A stretch of DNA of 64,000 bases from Endozoicomonas elysicola (GCF_000710775.1 NZ_JOJP01000001.1:4364141-4428140), one strand, 5' to 3'; shown: positions 1-9,667, numbered from the stretch's first letter. The notes: generated by a model not told the origin, from the sequence alone. Made by a program: numbers and translations.

Positions 1-706
1 TTCCTGAGTCTTCATCTTCCCACTCTGGTTCACCTATAGACTCCGGAATACTTTCAGTATCAGATGCTGGTTTAGAACCAATTCCCGAGTCATTATCTTC
101 TACTTCTTCCACCAAAAATATTTTGAGAATTGCTTTACACTCTTTATCAAGCTCCTGAACTCTAGAGCCTGTTATTCTAGCGTTTTGAAAGTAATTATTG
201 CGGTGCCATTTTTCGAAGCTTTTCGATAACTCAACAACAATGTTTGCAACCTCTTCTGGCTCACTCTGATTTATCTTATTAAATTTCTCTGTAAAGCTTT
301 CACCTAAAAAAGATAAGTCCTCAACTTTTCTGAGATGTTCATTATTAAGTTCTTGCAATATTGCTTTAAGCTGTTTGCATGCTTTTGATAATTTTCTATT
401 ACCCAAAGAAGCATCATCGTTTACAGTTATTCTTTTTTTATTTTTCACCCCATCCTCTACATACTGAAGCATTCCCCCTCTTGCTGAACCTTTAAGGTAT
501 GACTGACCGAAAGTAGAGCTTATAGCTCTACCCAGTAGACTCTGACTACCAGGTAAAGAGCGCGCTATATGACGTGGAGTTTGATTAGGAAGGTTATTTT
601 GAACCGCTACGCCCTGTGATTTCTGACTTTTTGGTGAACTACCATGAGGTAATTCCCTAGGTTGAAACTCACCACTTGTCCGTCCAAGACTGTTACTCTT
701 ATCCAT
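1..706 (-). CDS. Partial hypothetical protein, disordered N-terminus (candidate secreted/effector-like)
   Basis: Reverse-strand reading from ATG at 706 stays open for 235 codons and runs off the left edge, so the C-terminus is missing. The product begins MDKSNSLGRTSGEF. Its first ~75 residues are rich in Ser, Gln, Pro and Asn and look disordered. A helical, charged middle (about 95-200) follows, then an acidic tail with a run of Glu/Asp near residue 205-235. No signal peptide, membrane segment or known domain was recognised. The DNA is clearly more AT-rich than the metabolic genes, as in the UBX-domain protein further right, which suggests horizontal origin or an effector-type gene. Function unknown; coding status rests on the long open frame and sensible codon use. 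Confidence 0.6.
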   Translation of the reverse strand, partial: MDKSNSLGRTSGEFQPRELPHGSSPKSQKSQGVAVQNNLPNQTPRHIARSLPGSQSLLGRAISSTFGQSYLKGSARGGMLQYVEDGVKNKKRITVNDDASLGNRKLSKACKQLKAILQELNNEHLRKVEDLSFLGESFTEKFNKINQSEPEEVANIVVELSKSFEKWHRNNYFQNARITGSRVQELDKECKAILKIFLVEEVEDNDSGIGSKPASDTESIPESIGEPEWEDEDSG

Positions 707-1029
707 AATAAACTCTGGCTGTTAATTCCCAATAATCATCAGATGAAAAGCTGTTCAAAAAACAAACAACAAATTAATCACCCAGCATTGATTAAGTTCA
801 GATAACACTTATTAATTTCAGGCTAGCAGAACAAGAACAAACCAATTAGTGTGGGAAGAAAATATGAAGCATGTTAAAAAGGAAATAGCCAAACCTAAAC
901 CAAAAGGCTTTCAAAATTCAGCCAACTCAACAATTAATCATTTTTTTGACTGAACATATAAAGACAGACATAAATAAAAAAATAAAATAGATTAGCTAAT
1001 ACAATCAATTAATTACCCATTACCTGAAG
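707..1029. other. AT-rich intergenic region without a gene
   Basis: 323 bp of very AT-rich sequence between the start of the left-edge gene and the stop of the lipoprotein gene. No open frame with a plausible start, RNA gene or clear terminator stem was seen. It presumably holds the promoter of the left-edge gene. Confidence 0.5.
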
Positions 1030-1929
1030 TTAAAAAGATATGTCTTTTAATAAATCATGCATCCTTTTATTGATAACTGCGCTTATTTGGCTTAAATAAT
1101 CAAAATCAAGTGGCTGCCCATCGCCGGAGTCTCCCTGTGCATTCAGCCCTTGCCACGACACAGAACAACGCCCATAACTGACAAACTCGTCAGAAATCAA
1201 CCGGTTATCATTATCAAGCAATACCCAGTCCAGACTCTTCCTTAACATAAAGGGCTGAAGATGCTGATAACTGCTTTCGGAGTTCTGCTCGGTAATCACA
1301 GGGGAGTTTGGAGAATAACTTAACTGCAGAACAGAATCTGACTTTAACAGTGCCAGATCAGGAAGGATCAGATAATCCAGAGGAGCCTGCTGAGTCAGCC
1401 AGTTATTAATCCGCTCCAGCTCATAACTGGAATCACTGTCCAGAAGGCCTCCCAGAGAATAGAAAGGTTTCATAACACAGTGAGGCAGTTCACGCCTTAA
1501 GCCATCAGGACAGGAGTGCTCAACACCACTTACCCAGCGCTGATAGAGCTGCAGACTGTCATAAGGAGATCCCAATGACCATTCTGATTGCAGCAACTTA
1601 TAGACCGGTTTACTCGCTATCAGGTCAAGAGTGATCTGCCCCTGCTCACCAAAAGCCATCAGTGGTAAAAGCAGACCTCGATGTTGATTTGATCGTAATT
1701 TCAGAAGCTCTGATTGAAACTCACACTCACCCACCAGTGTTTTACTGCTTTCAGGTAAGCCAAGAGATTCAGCAGGCAGTTCAGGATGAAACCACCGGGT
1801 CTCAAAGCGAAGCGGAGATACTTTTTCGGGAAGCACTTCAACCTCCCCGAAAAAATTCAGCCAACTACACCCTTGTAACCAGAAACTGGCCAGTAGCATC
1901 ATCAACAAGCCGCAGTTTTTATTGTTCAC
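1030..1929 (-). CDS. Hypothetical lipoprotein
   Basis: 299 residues. A short positively charged start is followed by a hydrophobic stretch and a lipobox LQGC at residues 18-21, so the mature protein should be lipid-anchored at Cys21. The rest is soluble, with no membrane segment and no domain I recognise; it has several Trp/Tyr-rich stretches and a C-terminal helix. It lies 28 bp downstream of the coiled-coil membrane protein gene on the same strand, so the two are probably co-transcribed and may act together in the envelope. Function unknown. Confidence 0.7.
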   Translation of the reverse strand: MNNKNCGLLMMLLASFWLQGCSWLNFFGEVEVLPEKVSPLRFETRWFHPELPAESLGLPESSKTLVGECEFQSELLKLRSNQHRGLLLPLMAFGEQGQITLDLIASKPVYKLLQSEWSLGSPYDSLQLYQRWVSGVEHSCPDGLRRELPHCVMKPFYSLGGLLDSDSSYELERINNWLTQQAPLDYLILPDLALLKSDSVLQLSYSPNSPVITEQNSESSYQHLQPFMLRKSLDWVLLDNDNRLISDEFVSYGRCSVSWQGLNAQGDSGDGQPLDFDYLSQISAVINKRMHDLLKDISF

Positions 1930-1957
1930 CGGCTATTTCCATCCCTGATGTTAAAGG

Positions 1958-2770
1958 CTACTGAATCTTCAGCCCCTTGTCTTTAGGGTTTCCAAGGTCC
2001 CGCATGGTATTTTCCAGCTGCTGCAACCGGAGGGAAACCTGCCCCTGGAAGGCACTGAGTTTCTTGCTCAGTTCTTCCTGCGATTGCGTGGAAGCCTGAA
2101 TTTTCTGCTCAACGGTCTGTTGGGCAGATAACGAGTTCCTCAAACCATCAATTTCCGCTTTCAGTGCTTCCACATGGGCGGTCATGTCTGAATTAGCCAC
2201 CAGCTGCTCGGTAGTAATGGCCTTGATCATCTGATCCATTTCTGACAGTTTGGAAACTACCTGTTCAGATGACTTTTTAGCTGCATCAGACTGTTTGACG
2301 GCAAGATCAACTTTCTTCGCCCCCTGCTCAATCTTCTCTTTATTCTCATTAATCCACTCACGGTTTCTCTTGTTGGAAACATCCCAGAGCTTGCGAATCT
2401 CAGAATTAACCACCTTGAGTTCAGAGCGGAAGATGGAGTCGCTCTGGTTGATAGTTTCACCCGTTTCAGAAACCTTTCCAGTCACCAGGCCAAGCTGATC
2501 ACGGGTTTGCTGAAGTTCATGACGGGTATCTGCCAGGGTTTTCTGCAATTCGGTCACTTGCCAGTAGCCACCAGCCGTCACACCTGCCAGAAGCACAAAC
2601 AAGACACCGGAAACAAAATAACCTGCACCACTGTGTTTACTGGTGGTAGCTGGCTTACCAGTACTTTTGGGAGCATTACCAGCAGGGCGGTGCCTTGAAG
2701 GTCGCTGCTCAGCGGTAATGGACAAATCCTGGCTTGACTGACGAATCTTTTTATCCTCTTGCATAGTCAC
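1958..2770 (-). CDS. Single-pass membrane protein with long coiled coil
   Basis: 270 residues. A basic, Ser/Pro-rich cytoplasmic N-terminus (1-48) precedes one hydrophobic segment (about 51-69, Ala/Gly/Val-rich). Then comes a long periplasmic Gln/Glu/Lys-rich region (about 72-258) with heptad-like spacing typical of coiled coils. No enzymatic motif. It starts the two-gene unit with the downstream lipoprotein and is divergent from sodB. A structural or scaffold role in the envelope is plausible, but nothing in the sequence fixes a function. Confidence 0.75.
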   Translation of the reverse strand: MTMQEDKKIRQSSQDLSITAEQRPSRHRPAGNAPKSTGKPATTSKHSGAGYFVSGVLFVLLAGVTAGGYWQVTELQKTLADTRHELQQTRDQLGLVTGKVSETGETINQSDSIFRSELKVVNSEIRKLWDVSNKRNREWINENKEKIEQGAKKVDLAVKQSDAAKKSSEQVVSKLSEMDQMIKAITTEQLVANSDMTAHVEALKAEIDGLRNSLSAQQTVEQKIQASTQSQEELSKKLSAFQGQVSLRLQQLENTMRDLGNPKDKGLKIQ

Positions 2771-2973
2771 TGCTTTCGATCAAAAACACCGCACCAATCA
2801 TTCGATCCGCTTTAGGTTAAACGGCGTTCCCAGCTCCTGGCTGTTCTGAAAAATAAATGAGGGACTATTGTAGAAGAAAGAAATCCAGCCCCCAACCCTT
2901 TCTTCAACGTAAAGGGCCACTTAAGACTTGAAATTTCTGTTTTTCACCTCAAGATACAGCTCACATGGATTCG

Positions 2974-2993
2974 TAGTAGCCACAGTGCTACTA
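2974..2993 (+). promoter_or_regulatory. Small inverted repeat in the sodB leader region
   Basis: TAGTAGC (2974-2980) and GCTACTA (2987-2993) form a 7-bp stem with a 6-nt loop, about 67 bp before the sodB start. It could be an operator or a hairpin in the mRNA leader. The rest of the 290-bp gap 2771-3060 shows no gene. Confidence 0.25.
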
Positions 2994-3060
2994 TCGCTTT
3001 GCGAAAAATCAGGTCTCTGAACGAAACCACAACTATTCCAATCACATCTGGAGAAGACAA

Positions 3061-3639
3061 ATGGCTTTTCAACTGCCAGAACTGCCTTATGAGCGCGATG
3101 CCCTGGAACCACATATCTCCAAGGAAACTCTGGATTACCATTACGGCAAACATCACAACACTTACGTTGTCAAACTGAACGGCCTGGTTGAAGGCACTGA
3201 GCTGGAAAACAAGAGTCTGGAAGAGATCATCAAGACTTCTGAAGGCGGTATCTTCAACAATGCTGCACAGGTATGGAACCACACTTTCTACTGGAACTGC
3301 CTGAGCCCAAATGGCGGCGGTAAGCCTTCCGGTGAACTGGCTGCGGCTATCGACAAAGCCTTCGGCTCTTTTGATGAGTTCGTTGCCAAGTTCTCTGACA
3401 TGGCCGTTAACAACTTCGGTTCTTCCTGGACCTGGCTGGTGAAAAACACCGACGGTTCTCTGGAAATCGTAAACACCAGCAACGCCGGCACTCCAATCAC
3501 TGGCGATCAGAAGCCTCTGCTGACCTGCGACCTGTGGGAGCACGCTTACTACATTGACTACCGCAATGTACGTCCAGACTACCTGAAAGGTTTCTGGGCC
3601 CTGGTAAACTGGGAATTTGTTGCCGCTAACTTTGCCTAA
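3061..3639 (+). CDS. sodB: Superoxide dismutase [Fe]
   Basis: Converts superoxide to oxygen and hydrogen peroxide in the cytoplasm. 192 residues, the usual FeSOD length. The four metal ligands are visible: His27, His74 (in VWNHTFYW), Asp157 and His161 (in DLWEHAYY). Gln70 in the AAQVWNH context is the residue that favours iron over manganese. The start is supported by GGAG about 8 bases upstream. The gene is monocistronic: it is divergent from the coiled-coil protein gene and is followed by a strong terminator. Confidence 0.97.
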   Translation: MAFQLPELPYERDALEPHISKETLDYHYGKHHNTYVVKLNGLVEGTELENKSLEEIIKTSEGGIFNNAAQVWNHTFYWNCLSPNGGGKPSGELAAAIDKAFGSFDEFVAKFSDMAVNNFGSSWTWLVKNTDGSLEIVNTSNAGTPITGDQKPLLTCDLWEHAYYIDYRNVRPDYLKGFWALVNWEFVAANFA

Positions 3640-3682
3640 GCAACATTCGAATATGAACCATTTGCATGGTTGATATTGATGA

Positions 3683-3716
3683 CCGCCTGATGAAGAACAT
3701 TATCAGGCGGTTTTTT
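3683..3716 (+). terminator. Rho-independent terminator of sodB
   Basis: CCGCCTGAT (3683-3691) pairs perfectly with ATCAGGCGG (3702-3710) and is followed by six T residues. It lies 44 bp after the sodB stop. Confidence 0.9.
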
Positions 3717-3724
3717 CTACCCTC

Positions 3725-5659
3725 TTAATTCACCACTTTACCCATCGCCTGTTGCATATAAAGTGCTGTTTCACAGAAGTCACCATGTGCTTTCCCTTCA
3801 TGGTTATGGCCGTAATGATTCTCCAGCTCAAGCACACTCAAACTATTTGCGGTGACTTTCATACCGGCATTACTGACATTAATGAGTGAAGATTCACCAC
3901 GATACACAGTCGCCATAACATTGATGTCATTAAGATCCTGCTTATCTACCTTATAAGGGTTCTGATCAAGTACCGCAAAATTTGCGTATTTGCCCACATC
4001 AATGCTGCCTATCTCATTTTCGAGCCTGGCAGTATATGCAGCATCAATCGTTATGGCCTTCATCGCTTCATGAACCGTAATACGCTCACTGGATCCCATT
4101 ACGGTTTCACCGGATAAACCGATGCGATTTACCGCTGCCCACATCAGAGTGATTGGCTGAGCAGGGGCCATAGGGGCATCAGAATGCAATGACAAAATGC
4201 CTCCAGCATCAATAAATGAGCGACCCCTTGCCATCACTTCGGCTCTTTCCTTCCCAACTCCTTTTTCACTGTAAAGCTCTGCCAGCACATGAGTGTAGTA
4301 AGGGTTAACACTGAAGTTTGCCCCGCTCTTAACTGCACGAGGAATGTCGTTTTTATCAGTAATCCCCAAATGATGGAAACTGGTGCGATGATCATCACGG
4401 GGCGTTTCTTTATTTAGCGTTTCCAGTACTTCAATGGCCGCTTCAAACCCCAAATCACCATTAGCATGAATCACAACGGTGTAGTCATCTTCCCAGTAGG
4501 GCCTCATACTGTCTTCAAGTTCTTCCGGCGTCTGCAACCACTCCCCATGATGACCGTCAGTGTAACCATCCTTTAACTGCATCAGTTGACTGTACATCGC
4601 ACCATCCGAAAACAGTTTTACAAATTTGGGCAACCATTGAATCTGATCCTGTCCCTTGTATGACTGTGTCTGAGATTCAGCAATCGCTTTGCCTTTAAGT
4701 GCATCATAGCCCCCAGCACTGTAGGTAAAGTTGCCAGCAGGCATCAGCCAGTAATCCATTGGAAAGTCGTCGTCGAGGAGGATGGAAACCATTTGCTGAT
4801 ACATTTCCGGAGTAGCAATCACCCCCGGATCGACTGCGGTGGTAATACCTGCTGACTGGACGTAATCACGGGTTCGCTCCATACCCATGGCAAAACGGCC
4901 ACTTTCCACGAGGAATTTCAACGTATCATTGAGTACTACCTTGGCTCCATTTTCAAAGGCATGCCCCCGCTCCCAATCAAGCTGCTCATAGGCTGCTCCT
5001 TCACCTTTCCAGTCGCTCTCCTCCCAGCCAAGCATGTTCAATGCCGCGTCATTGTAGAAAAGCTCATGAAAGCTGCGGTGCCAGACAATGATGGGCCGAG
5101 TATCAGACACCTGATTAATCAGCTCCCTGCCCATCCTGTTGCCATGGAAATAGTTATGATACCCCCAGACAATAAGCGGCTCCCCTTCCGGTTTGGTCGC
5201 TTCAATTTCCCGTAAGCGGCGGATAAATGTCTCTTCAGTCTGAACACCCGCTACATCTCCCCATGGCAGTTTCCAGTCGCCAGGGGTTATAAAATCAGTG
5301 CTCATTAAAATCCCACTGAGCCACAGATGAATATGGGGTTCAACAAACCCCGGAGTGATCACGTTATGTTCAAATTGTTTATCAACAAGCAGGTTGGGGT
5401 GCTCTGCGTACCTTTCCAGTAACTCTGCACTTTCACCCAGATCAAGAATTTTCCCATTCTGCACGGCAATGGCCGTTATATTTTCGGCCGCTGACTCTGA
5501 CATGGTGATAATGTCATCCGCTATGTAAAGGGTGACAGGATTTGACGTTATCTCTTCCGATATTGCTGAAGCAGTGTTCTCATTGTCCGCCTGCTGAACA
5601 CAGCCAGCCGTTAAAGCCACAATAGCGGCAATCACTGTGAGCTTGAATGTATTTTTCAT
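3725..5659 (-). CDS. Exported amidohydrolase, YtcJ-like (Amidohydrolase_3)
   Basis: 644 residues, predicted lipoprotein: the N-terminal hydrophobic segment ends in lipobox LTAGC (Cys20). The amidohydrolase fold is indicated by the early metal-binding motif GFVEPHIHLW (His109, His111), a later VIHANGDLG histidine, and SLHSDAP near residue 490 with the conserved Asp. The C-terminal TIDAAYTARLENEIGSIDVGKYANFAVLD is the usual closing beta-sandwich signature. Members hydrolyse C-N bonds, but the substrate cannot be read from sequence. It is divergent from a LysR regulator 126 bp away, its likely controller. A lipoprotein location is somewhat unusual for this mostly cytoplasmic family. Confidence 0.85.
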   Translation of the reverse strand: MKNTFKLTVIAAIVALTAGCVQQADNENTASAISEEITSNPVTLYIADDIITMSESAAENITAIAVQNGKILDLGESAELLERYAEHPNLLVDKQFEHNVITPGFVEPHIHLWLSGILMSTDFITPGDWKLPWGDVAGVQTEETFIRRLREIEATKPEGEPLIVWGYHNYFHGNRMGRELINQVSDTRPIIVWHRSFHELFYNDAALNMLGWEESDWKGEGAAYEQLDWERGHAFENGAKVVLNDTLKFLVESGRFAMGMERTRDYVQSAGITTAVDPGVIATPEMYQQMVSILLDDDFPMDYWLMPAGNFTYSAGGYDALKGKAIAESQTQSYKGQDQIQWLPKFVKLFSDGAMYSQLMQLKDGYTDGHHGEWLQTPEELEDSMRPYWEDDYTVVIHANGDLGFEAAIEVLETLNKETPRDDHRTSFHHLGITDKNDIPRAVKSGANFSVNPYYTHVLAELYSEKGVGKERAEVMARGRSFIDAGGILSLHSDAPMAPAQPITLMWAAVNRIGLSGETVMGSSERITVHEAMKAITIDAAYTARLENEIGSIDVGKYANFAVLDQNPYKVDKQDLNDINVMATVYRGESSLINVSNAGMKVTANSLSVLELENHYGHNHEGKAHGDFCETALYMQQAMGKVVN

Positions 5660-5785
5660 TACTGTACCTCCATTTACCCAAACTTTTTTCTATTTCTATT
5701 GGCTGATGATGGAACAAGACTAACAATGATTTTTCGTTCCAAAAAATGCATTATGTGGGGTAAATTCCATCATAAAATAAGAAGT

Positions 5786-6676
5786 ATGTTTTCTTACGAA
5801 CATCTCTCATCCTTCTGCGCCACCGTAGAGGAAGGCAGTTACAGTCGAGCAGCACGTAAACTGGGTAAAGATCGCACAACAATCCGCGAGCAGATCAAGG
5901 TCATTGAAGAAAGCTATGCTGTCAGCCTGTTCCACATAGAGGGTAAAGCAGCGGTCGTTACAGAAACCGGGGCAGCCATCTACAAACAGGCAAAGCTACT
6001 GGTGAAACACAGTGAACGGCTGAATACACGACTGCTCAGCAGCTACATGGAGCCAGTTACCCAACTGGATGTGTTTCATGATGTGTTAGTCCCACCCAGA
6101 CTGGTCGTGGAAATAGAGCACTTCATGACAAACCGCTTTCCTTATATCAAGCTCAATTGGTTGCATAAAAATCGGGAGGAAGCGTTAAAAGCAGTATCTG
6201 AGGGAACCAATCAACTCGCACTGATGCAACATCGTCTTGCCCACGAAACACTATTCCCGCTTGGGTATGCGTTCATAGGTACACAGGATATTGCTCTTTA
6301 CTGTCATCCCGATCATACATTGGCAAAGATGGAGATCATCACTGTTGGTGACCTGCAGCTCGAAAAACAGTACATCAGTGAAAACCTTTACAAGGCAATG
6401 CCTGAGCTTTTTGCGCTATCACCAGACCTGAGCATTATCAGCAATAATGATGTGCTGCTTGAACTGCTTCAGTACGATGGCTGGAGCGCAATAAGCACCA
6501 GTCTTGCAAAGCCCTTGGTGAACCAGGGCTTACTCAAACAGTTAGTATTGGTTGAGTTGGAAACATCACTCAAACTGGGCATCTCTTTTTTCTACCCTGA
6601 AGCCAGAGATCAGACACCGGAAATTCAGGCACTTATCAAATTTCTGAAAACCTGCACAGACAGATTCTTTCTTTAA
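5786..6676 (+). CDS. LysR-family transcriptional regulator
   Basis: 296 residues from ATG at 5786 (beginning MFSYEHLSSF), preferred over upstream starts because it places the winged helix-turn-helix at residues 3-60, as in the family. The HTH reads SYSRAARKLGKDRTTIREQI. The effector-binding domain follows but is poorly conserved. It is divergent from the amidohydrolase gene and probably controls it; a loose inverted repeat TGGAAC...GTTCCA spans 5710-5741 in the shared promoter region. Its 3' end overlaps the convergent phosphodiesterase gene by 111 bp, which is unusual. Confidence 0.85.
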   Translation: MFSYEHLSSFCATVEEGSYSRAARKLGKDRTTIREQIKVIEESYAVSLFHIEGKAAVVTETGAAIYKQAKLLVKHSERLNTRLLSSYMEPVTQLDVFHDVLVPPRLVVEIEHFMTNRFPYIKLNWLHKNREEALKAVSEGTNQLALMQHRLAHETLFPLGYAFIGTQDIALYCHPDHTLAKMEIITVGDLQLEKQYISENLYKAMPELFALSPDLSIISNNDVLLELLQYDGWSAISTSLAKPLVNQGLLKQLVLVELETSLKLGISFFYPEARDQTPEIQALIKFLKTCTDRFFL

Positions 6677-8143
6677 ATCTTTATTATCTGGAAAGTGTCC
6701 GGTTAAAGGTGACGACAAACGGGCTTGAAAAATCTCAAGCCCATTCATAGAGACGTTATTGAACGTTTTCAAATACAAGGGGTCAGCACTGCCACTGCAA
6801 TCAAATTTGGCAACATGTTCCTCACTGGTTAATGTGACAGGTGTGCCCTTCTGAGCATCCCACTCCAGTCCACACTCACTGCTATCAATGGTGCTGTAGA
6901 TAAAGTCACTGCTAATCGTCATTGCATCACCAGCCTGGCTGCAATCGAACTTGGCAACATGCTCGTTGCCATCGACCGTCATTGGTGTCCCCGCCTTTGC
7001 ATTCCATTGAAGGCCACAGGAAGAACCATAAATATTGGCATACACGTAATTGCCTTTCACCAGCAGTGGGTCACTGTTCCCTCCACAATCGAATTTAGCA
7101 ATATGCTCACTGCGTTCCAGCGCTATTGGTGTACCGGCATCGGCATCCCATTCAAACCCGCAACGAGCACTGCCGATGGTTGCATACATCCGTTGATGCG
7201 GCTCGATCGGTCCCAGAAGAGGAAAGCCATCAAGGTACCCCAGTAGATCACTGCCAATGCCCAGATACTGCAAAATGGTGGGTACTATGAAGGTTTGTGC
7301 CGGTGTGTTGTACAGCCCATCAAAGTCCTGATTAGGAATTGAAGCAAATTGTTGGTATGCCTGACTCAACTCTTTATTAGAGGCGATAAACACCGTCTTC
7401 TCACTGCGTGTCTGGCTCCCATGACCATTACCGGTTATCGCATTCCTGCCATGGTCTGTGGTGACCAGCACCAGCCACTCTTCATTCAACACCTTTTCCC
7501 GCTGCTCAACTTCATCCAGTAACATACCCAGTCGTCTATCACTGTCAATGATGGACTGATCGTACTCTACGCCCCAGCCATGAGAGTGACCGGCACCATC
7601 CGGCTCATCCAGGTGTATAAAAATGAAGTCCGGACTGTTATTCCTTAACACATCCAGTGTCAGATTCAGGCTTTTATCATCACCACCGCCTTCAGAGCGA
7701 GCGGCCAGCAAAGGCATATCATAGGGAAAATAGAGCGTATTAATGGTGCCCCAGGTTGAAAATGAATAGAGTTCTGCATCGTTATTAGCGTTATGAATCA
7801 AGCGAAAGATACTTGGCCAGTCTCGGTTTGCTGGCCCTGTATCATTACTCTTAATCCCGTGCTTATTGACCCAGACACCCGTTAAGATGGTACTCCATCC
7901 TGGCCCACTGCTGGTGTTCTGCTGGTTGAAGCGCCCCTTAATACCACCTGCATAAGCTTTGGTTATGGTTAAACGATCAAAGTTTGGGGTGGGCAGCCTG
8001 TGAATATGTTCAAACTGCACCCCATCAATACCCACCAGCAGCACTTTTTTATTATCTGCAAAAGTCTTTGATATGGCCGTAAGCCCAACCAGAATGATCA
8101 GGCATCCCTGATTCAGTATTTTTTTTATCATTGCCTTATTCAT
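6566..8143 (-). CDS. Secreted alkaline-phosphatase-superfamily phosphodiesterase with C-terminal repeats
   Basis: 525 residues. The N-terminal hydrophobic signal region (7-29) is followed by a nucleotide pyrophosphatase/phosphodiesterase-type domain. Visible metal and catalytic elements are VGIDG (37-41), GPGWSTILTG (80-89, with the nucleophile Ser/Thr), HLDEPDGAGHSHG (177-189), TTDHG (228-232) and HGSQT. Residues 320-459 are three ~47-residue repeats, each with a CGxxW core and an EHxAKFDC core, probably a binding module. The last ~60 residues after the repeats have no repeat character and overlap the LysR gene on the other strand, so the stop may have been lost. Substrate unknown. Confidence 0.8.
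   Translation of the reverse strand: MNKAMIKKILNQGCLIILVGLTAISKTFADNKKVLLVGIDGVQFEHIHRLPTPNFDRLTITKAYAGGIKGRFNQQNTSSGPGWSTILTGVWVNKHGIKSNDTGPANRDWPSIFRLIHNANNDAELYSFSTWGTINTLYFPYDMPLLAARSEGGGDDKSLNLTLDVLRNNSPDFIFIHLDEPDGAGHSHGWGVEYDQSIIDSDRRLGMLLDEVEQREKVLNEEWLVLVTTDHGRNAITGNGHGSQTRSEKTVFIASNKELSQAYQQFASIPNQDFDGLYNTPAQTFIVPTILQYLGIGSDLLGYLDGFPLLGPIEPHQRMYATIGSARCGFEWDADAGTPIALERSEHIAKFDCGGNSDPLLVKGNYVYANIYGSSCGLQWNAKAGTPMTVDGNEHVAKFDCSQAGDAMTISSDFIYSTIDSSECGLEWDAQKGTPVTLTSEEHVAKFDCSGSADPLYLKTFNNVSMNGLEIFQARLSSPLTGHFPDNKDLKKESVCAGFQKFDKCLNFRCLISGFRVEKRDAQFE
6764..7186 (-). repeat. Three tandem ~47-codon repeats in the phosphodiesterase gene
   Basis: The repeats cover residues 320-366, 367-414 and 415-459. 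Conserved cores are CG(F/L)(E/Q)W near the front and EH(I/V)AKFDC near the end. Two Cys per unit suggest a disulfide in each module, consistent with export. Confidence 0.8.
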
Positions 8144-8266
8144 TCGTGTTGTGAATAAGGTATTTATTTAATCTTCAATTTATGACGCTGGCGTTAATGT
8201 TTGATGACGTATTTATTGATCAATAACAGAATCAAGTTATCATTTTTTTAAACACCAGGCTTTTCT

Positions 8267-9667
8267 TTATGCCGACTCATTTAAATATTTATTCACTCGA
8301 TTCTCGTTATACAAGAACAAAACAGCACACGCCAGAAAGGAAAAGCTGCAGCCAATCCAGGCAGTCAGGGAGACACCGTACTCCGTTGGTGTACCATTAC
8401 TGCTTCCGATAATCAGCAGAGATGGGAAAACCAGGCTGGTCACCGAACCAGCCAGTTTTACATTCAGGCTCTGTAAACCAAAGAAAGTTCCCTCTTTATG
8501 CTCACCTGTACGTCGAGTGTCTGACAGAGTGATATCGGTCATCATGGCAGCCGGAATGATACTGGTAATGGCAATAGGAATCGCCCCCAGGAAAACAATC
8601 AAGCCAGCCAGCACCATTGGATGGGCAACATCATTGGCCAGCGGAATCATGGAAAAAACCGAACCTTCCAGAATGAGGGCAACGATATAAATGTTCTTCT
8701 TCGCGTAGAACTTAGTCAATCTGACGACCAGAGGGTAGAGGGCAAAACTCATGGCAAACATACCAACCATCAAAGCGGTTGCCCACTGCTCAGAAAGCCC
8801 AAGCAGCATCGTTACGTAATAAACAGCTCCTGTTTCCAGAAAATAGGTTGCCATCAACGTCAGACAGTTAACCAGCACAAATACGGTGAAATCGCGGTTT
8901 TTCAGCGCCTCCCCCATGGATTTGATGGCCCCTTCACTCGCCACCTTGCCACTGCAGTGCTTCTTCTCATCAATCACCAGAAGAGGAACCAGCATGCAGA
9001 GGGCACCGATCAGAGCAAAGCTGACCACAATGATTCGCAGGGCATCCATTGGTGATACCCCCTGCCCCTCAAGTACTCCTTTGAAGAACCACAACGTTTG
9101 CCCCACACAGAAAGCCGCTCCCCAGGCTGCAGCACTCATGGTTGCAAGAAACACACGATCATCCGCCGTTTTACCCAGCTCCGGAATCAAGGCCCCATAA
9201 GGCATCACATAGAGAGTCATAAAGAAGTAAAACAACAGAACACTGGCCGAAACCCACAGAATATTCCATGTGGTCGCCGTGTCATCCGGTGGAAAAAATG
9301 TAGTAATAGAGGTTAGTGCAAAGGGCACCAGTCCAACCATCATAAACAACCGACGTCGCCCGAACCGACTTCTGGACCGGTCGCTCAGATTGGCAATAAA
9401 CGGGCTGGATACCGCATCAAATACACGACTTAAAGCGGTAATAATGCCGAGAGCGGTAAGGCCAAGAAACAAAGGAATCCGTGGCAGTAATTCCGGGATT
9501 TCAGCCTTACCTTCAACAACAGGAGGAAAGTAAAAATAGCTTAGGACAATACCCATGGAGAACGCGGTTAACGTTGCACCAAAATGCCCCAGAGAAAATA
9601 GCACCAGTCGCCACCTTGGCAACCGTTGGGAATGAGTTAATTCACTGACACTGGAAACATCCATCAT
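8267..9667 (-). CDS. GPH-family (MFS) sugar:cation symporter
   Basis: 466 residues with about 12 hydrophobic segments, a full-length glycoside-pentoside-hexuronide (MelB-like) symporter of the inner membrane. The family signature after the second helix pair is present as NLSDRSRSRFGRRR. It resembles the two GPH genes at 9704 and 12850 in layout, including shared motifs such as LETGAxYYVT and TGxHKEGxFFG, but is the most diverged of the three. It lies 36 bp downstream of the next paralog on the same strand, in a run with the sialidase, so uptake of a sugar freed from host or dietary glycans is likely. Specificity cannot be assigned. Confidence 0.88.
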   Translation of the reverse strand: MMDVSSVSELTHSQRLPRWRLVLFSLGHFGATLTAFSMGIVLSYFYFPPVVEGKAEIPELLPRIPLFLGLTALGIITALSRVFDAVSSPFIANLSDRSRSRFGRRRLFMMVGLVPFALTSITTFFPPDDTATTWNILWVSASVLLFYFFMTLYVMPYGALIPELGKTADDRVFLATMSAAAWGAAFCVGQTLWFFKGVLEGQGVSPMDALRIIVVSFALIGALCMLVPLLVIDEKKHCSGKVASEGAIKSMGEALKNRDFTVFVLVNCLTLMATYFLETGAVYYVTMLLGLSEQWATALMVGMFAMSFALYPLVVRLTKFYAKKNIYIVALILEGSVFSMIPLANDVAHPMVLAGLIVFLGAIPIAITSIIPAAMMTDITLSDTRRTGEHKEGTFFGLQSLNVKLAGSVTSLVFPSLLIIGSSNGTPTEYGVSLTAWIGCSFSFLACAVLFLYNENRVNKYLNESA

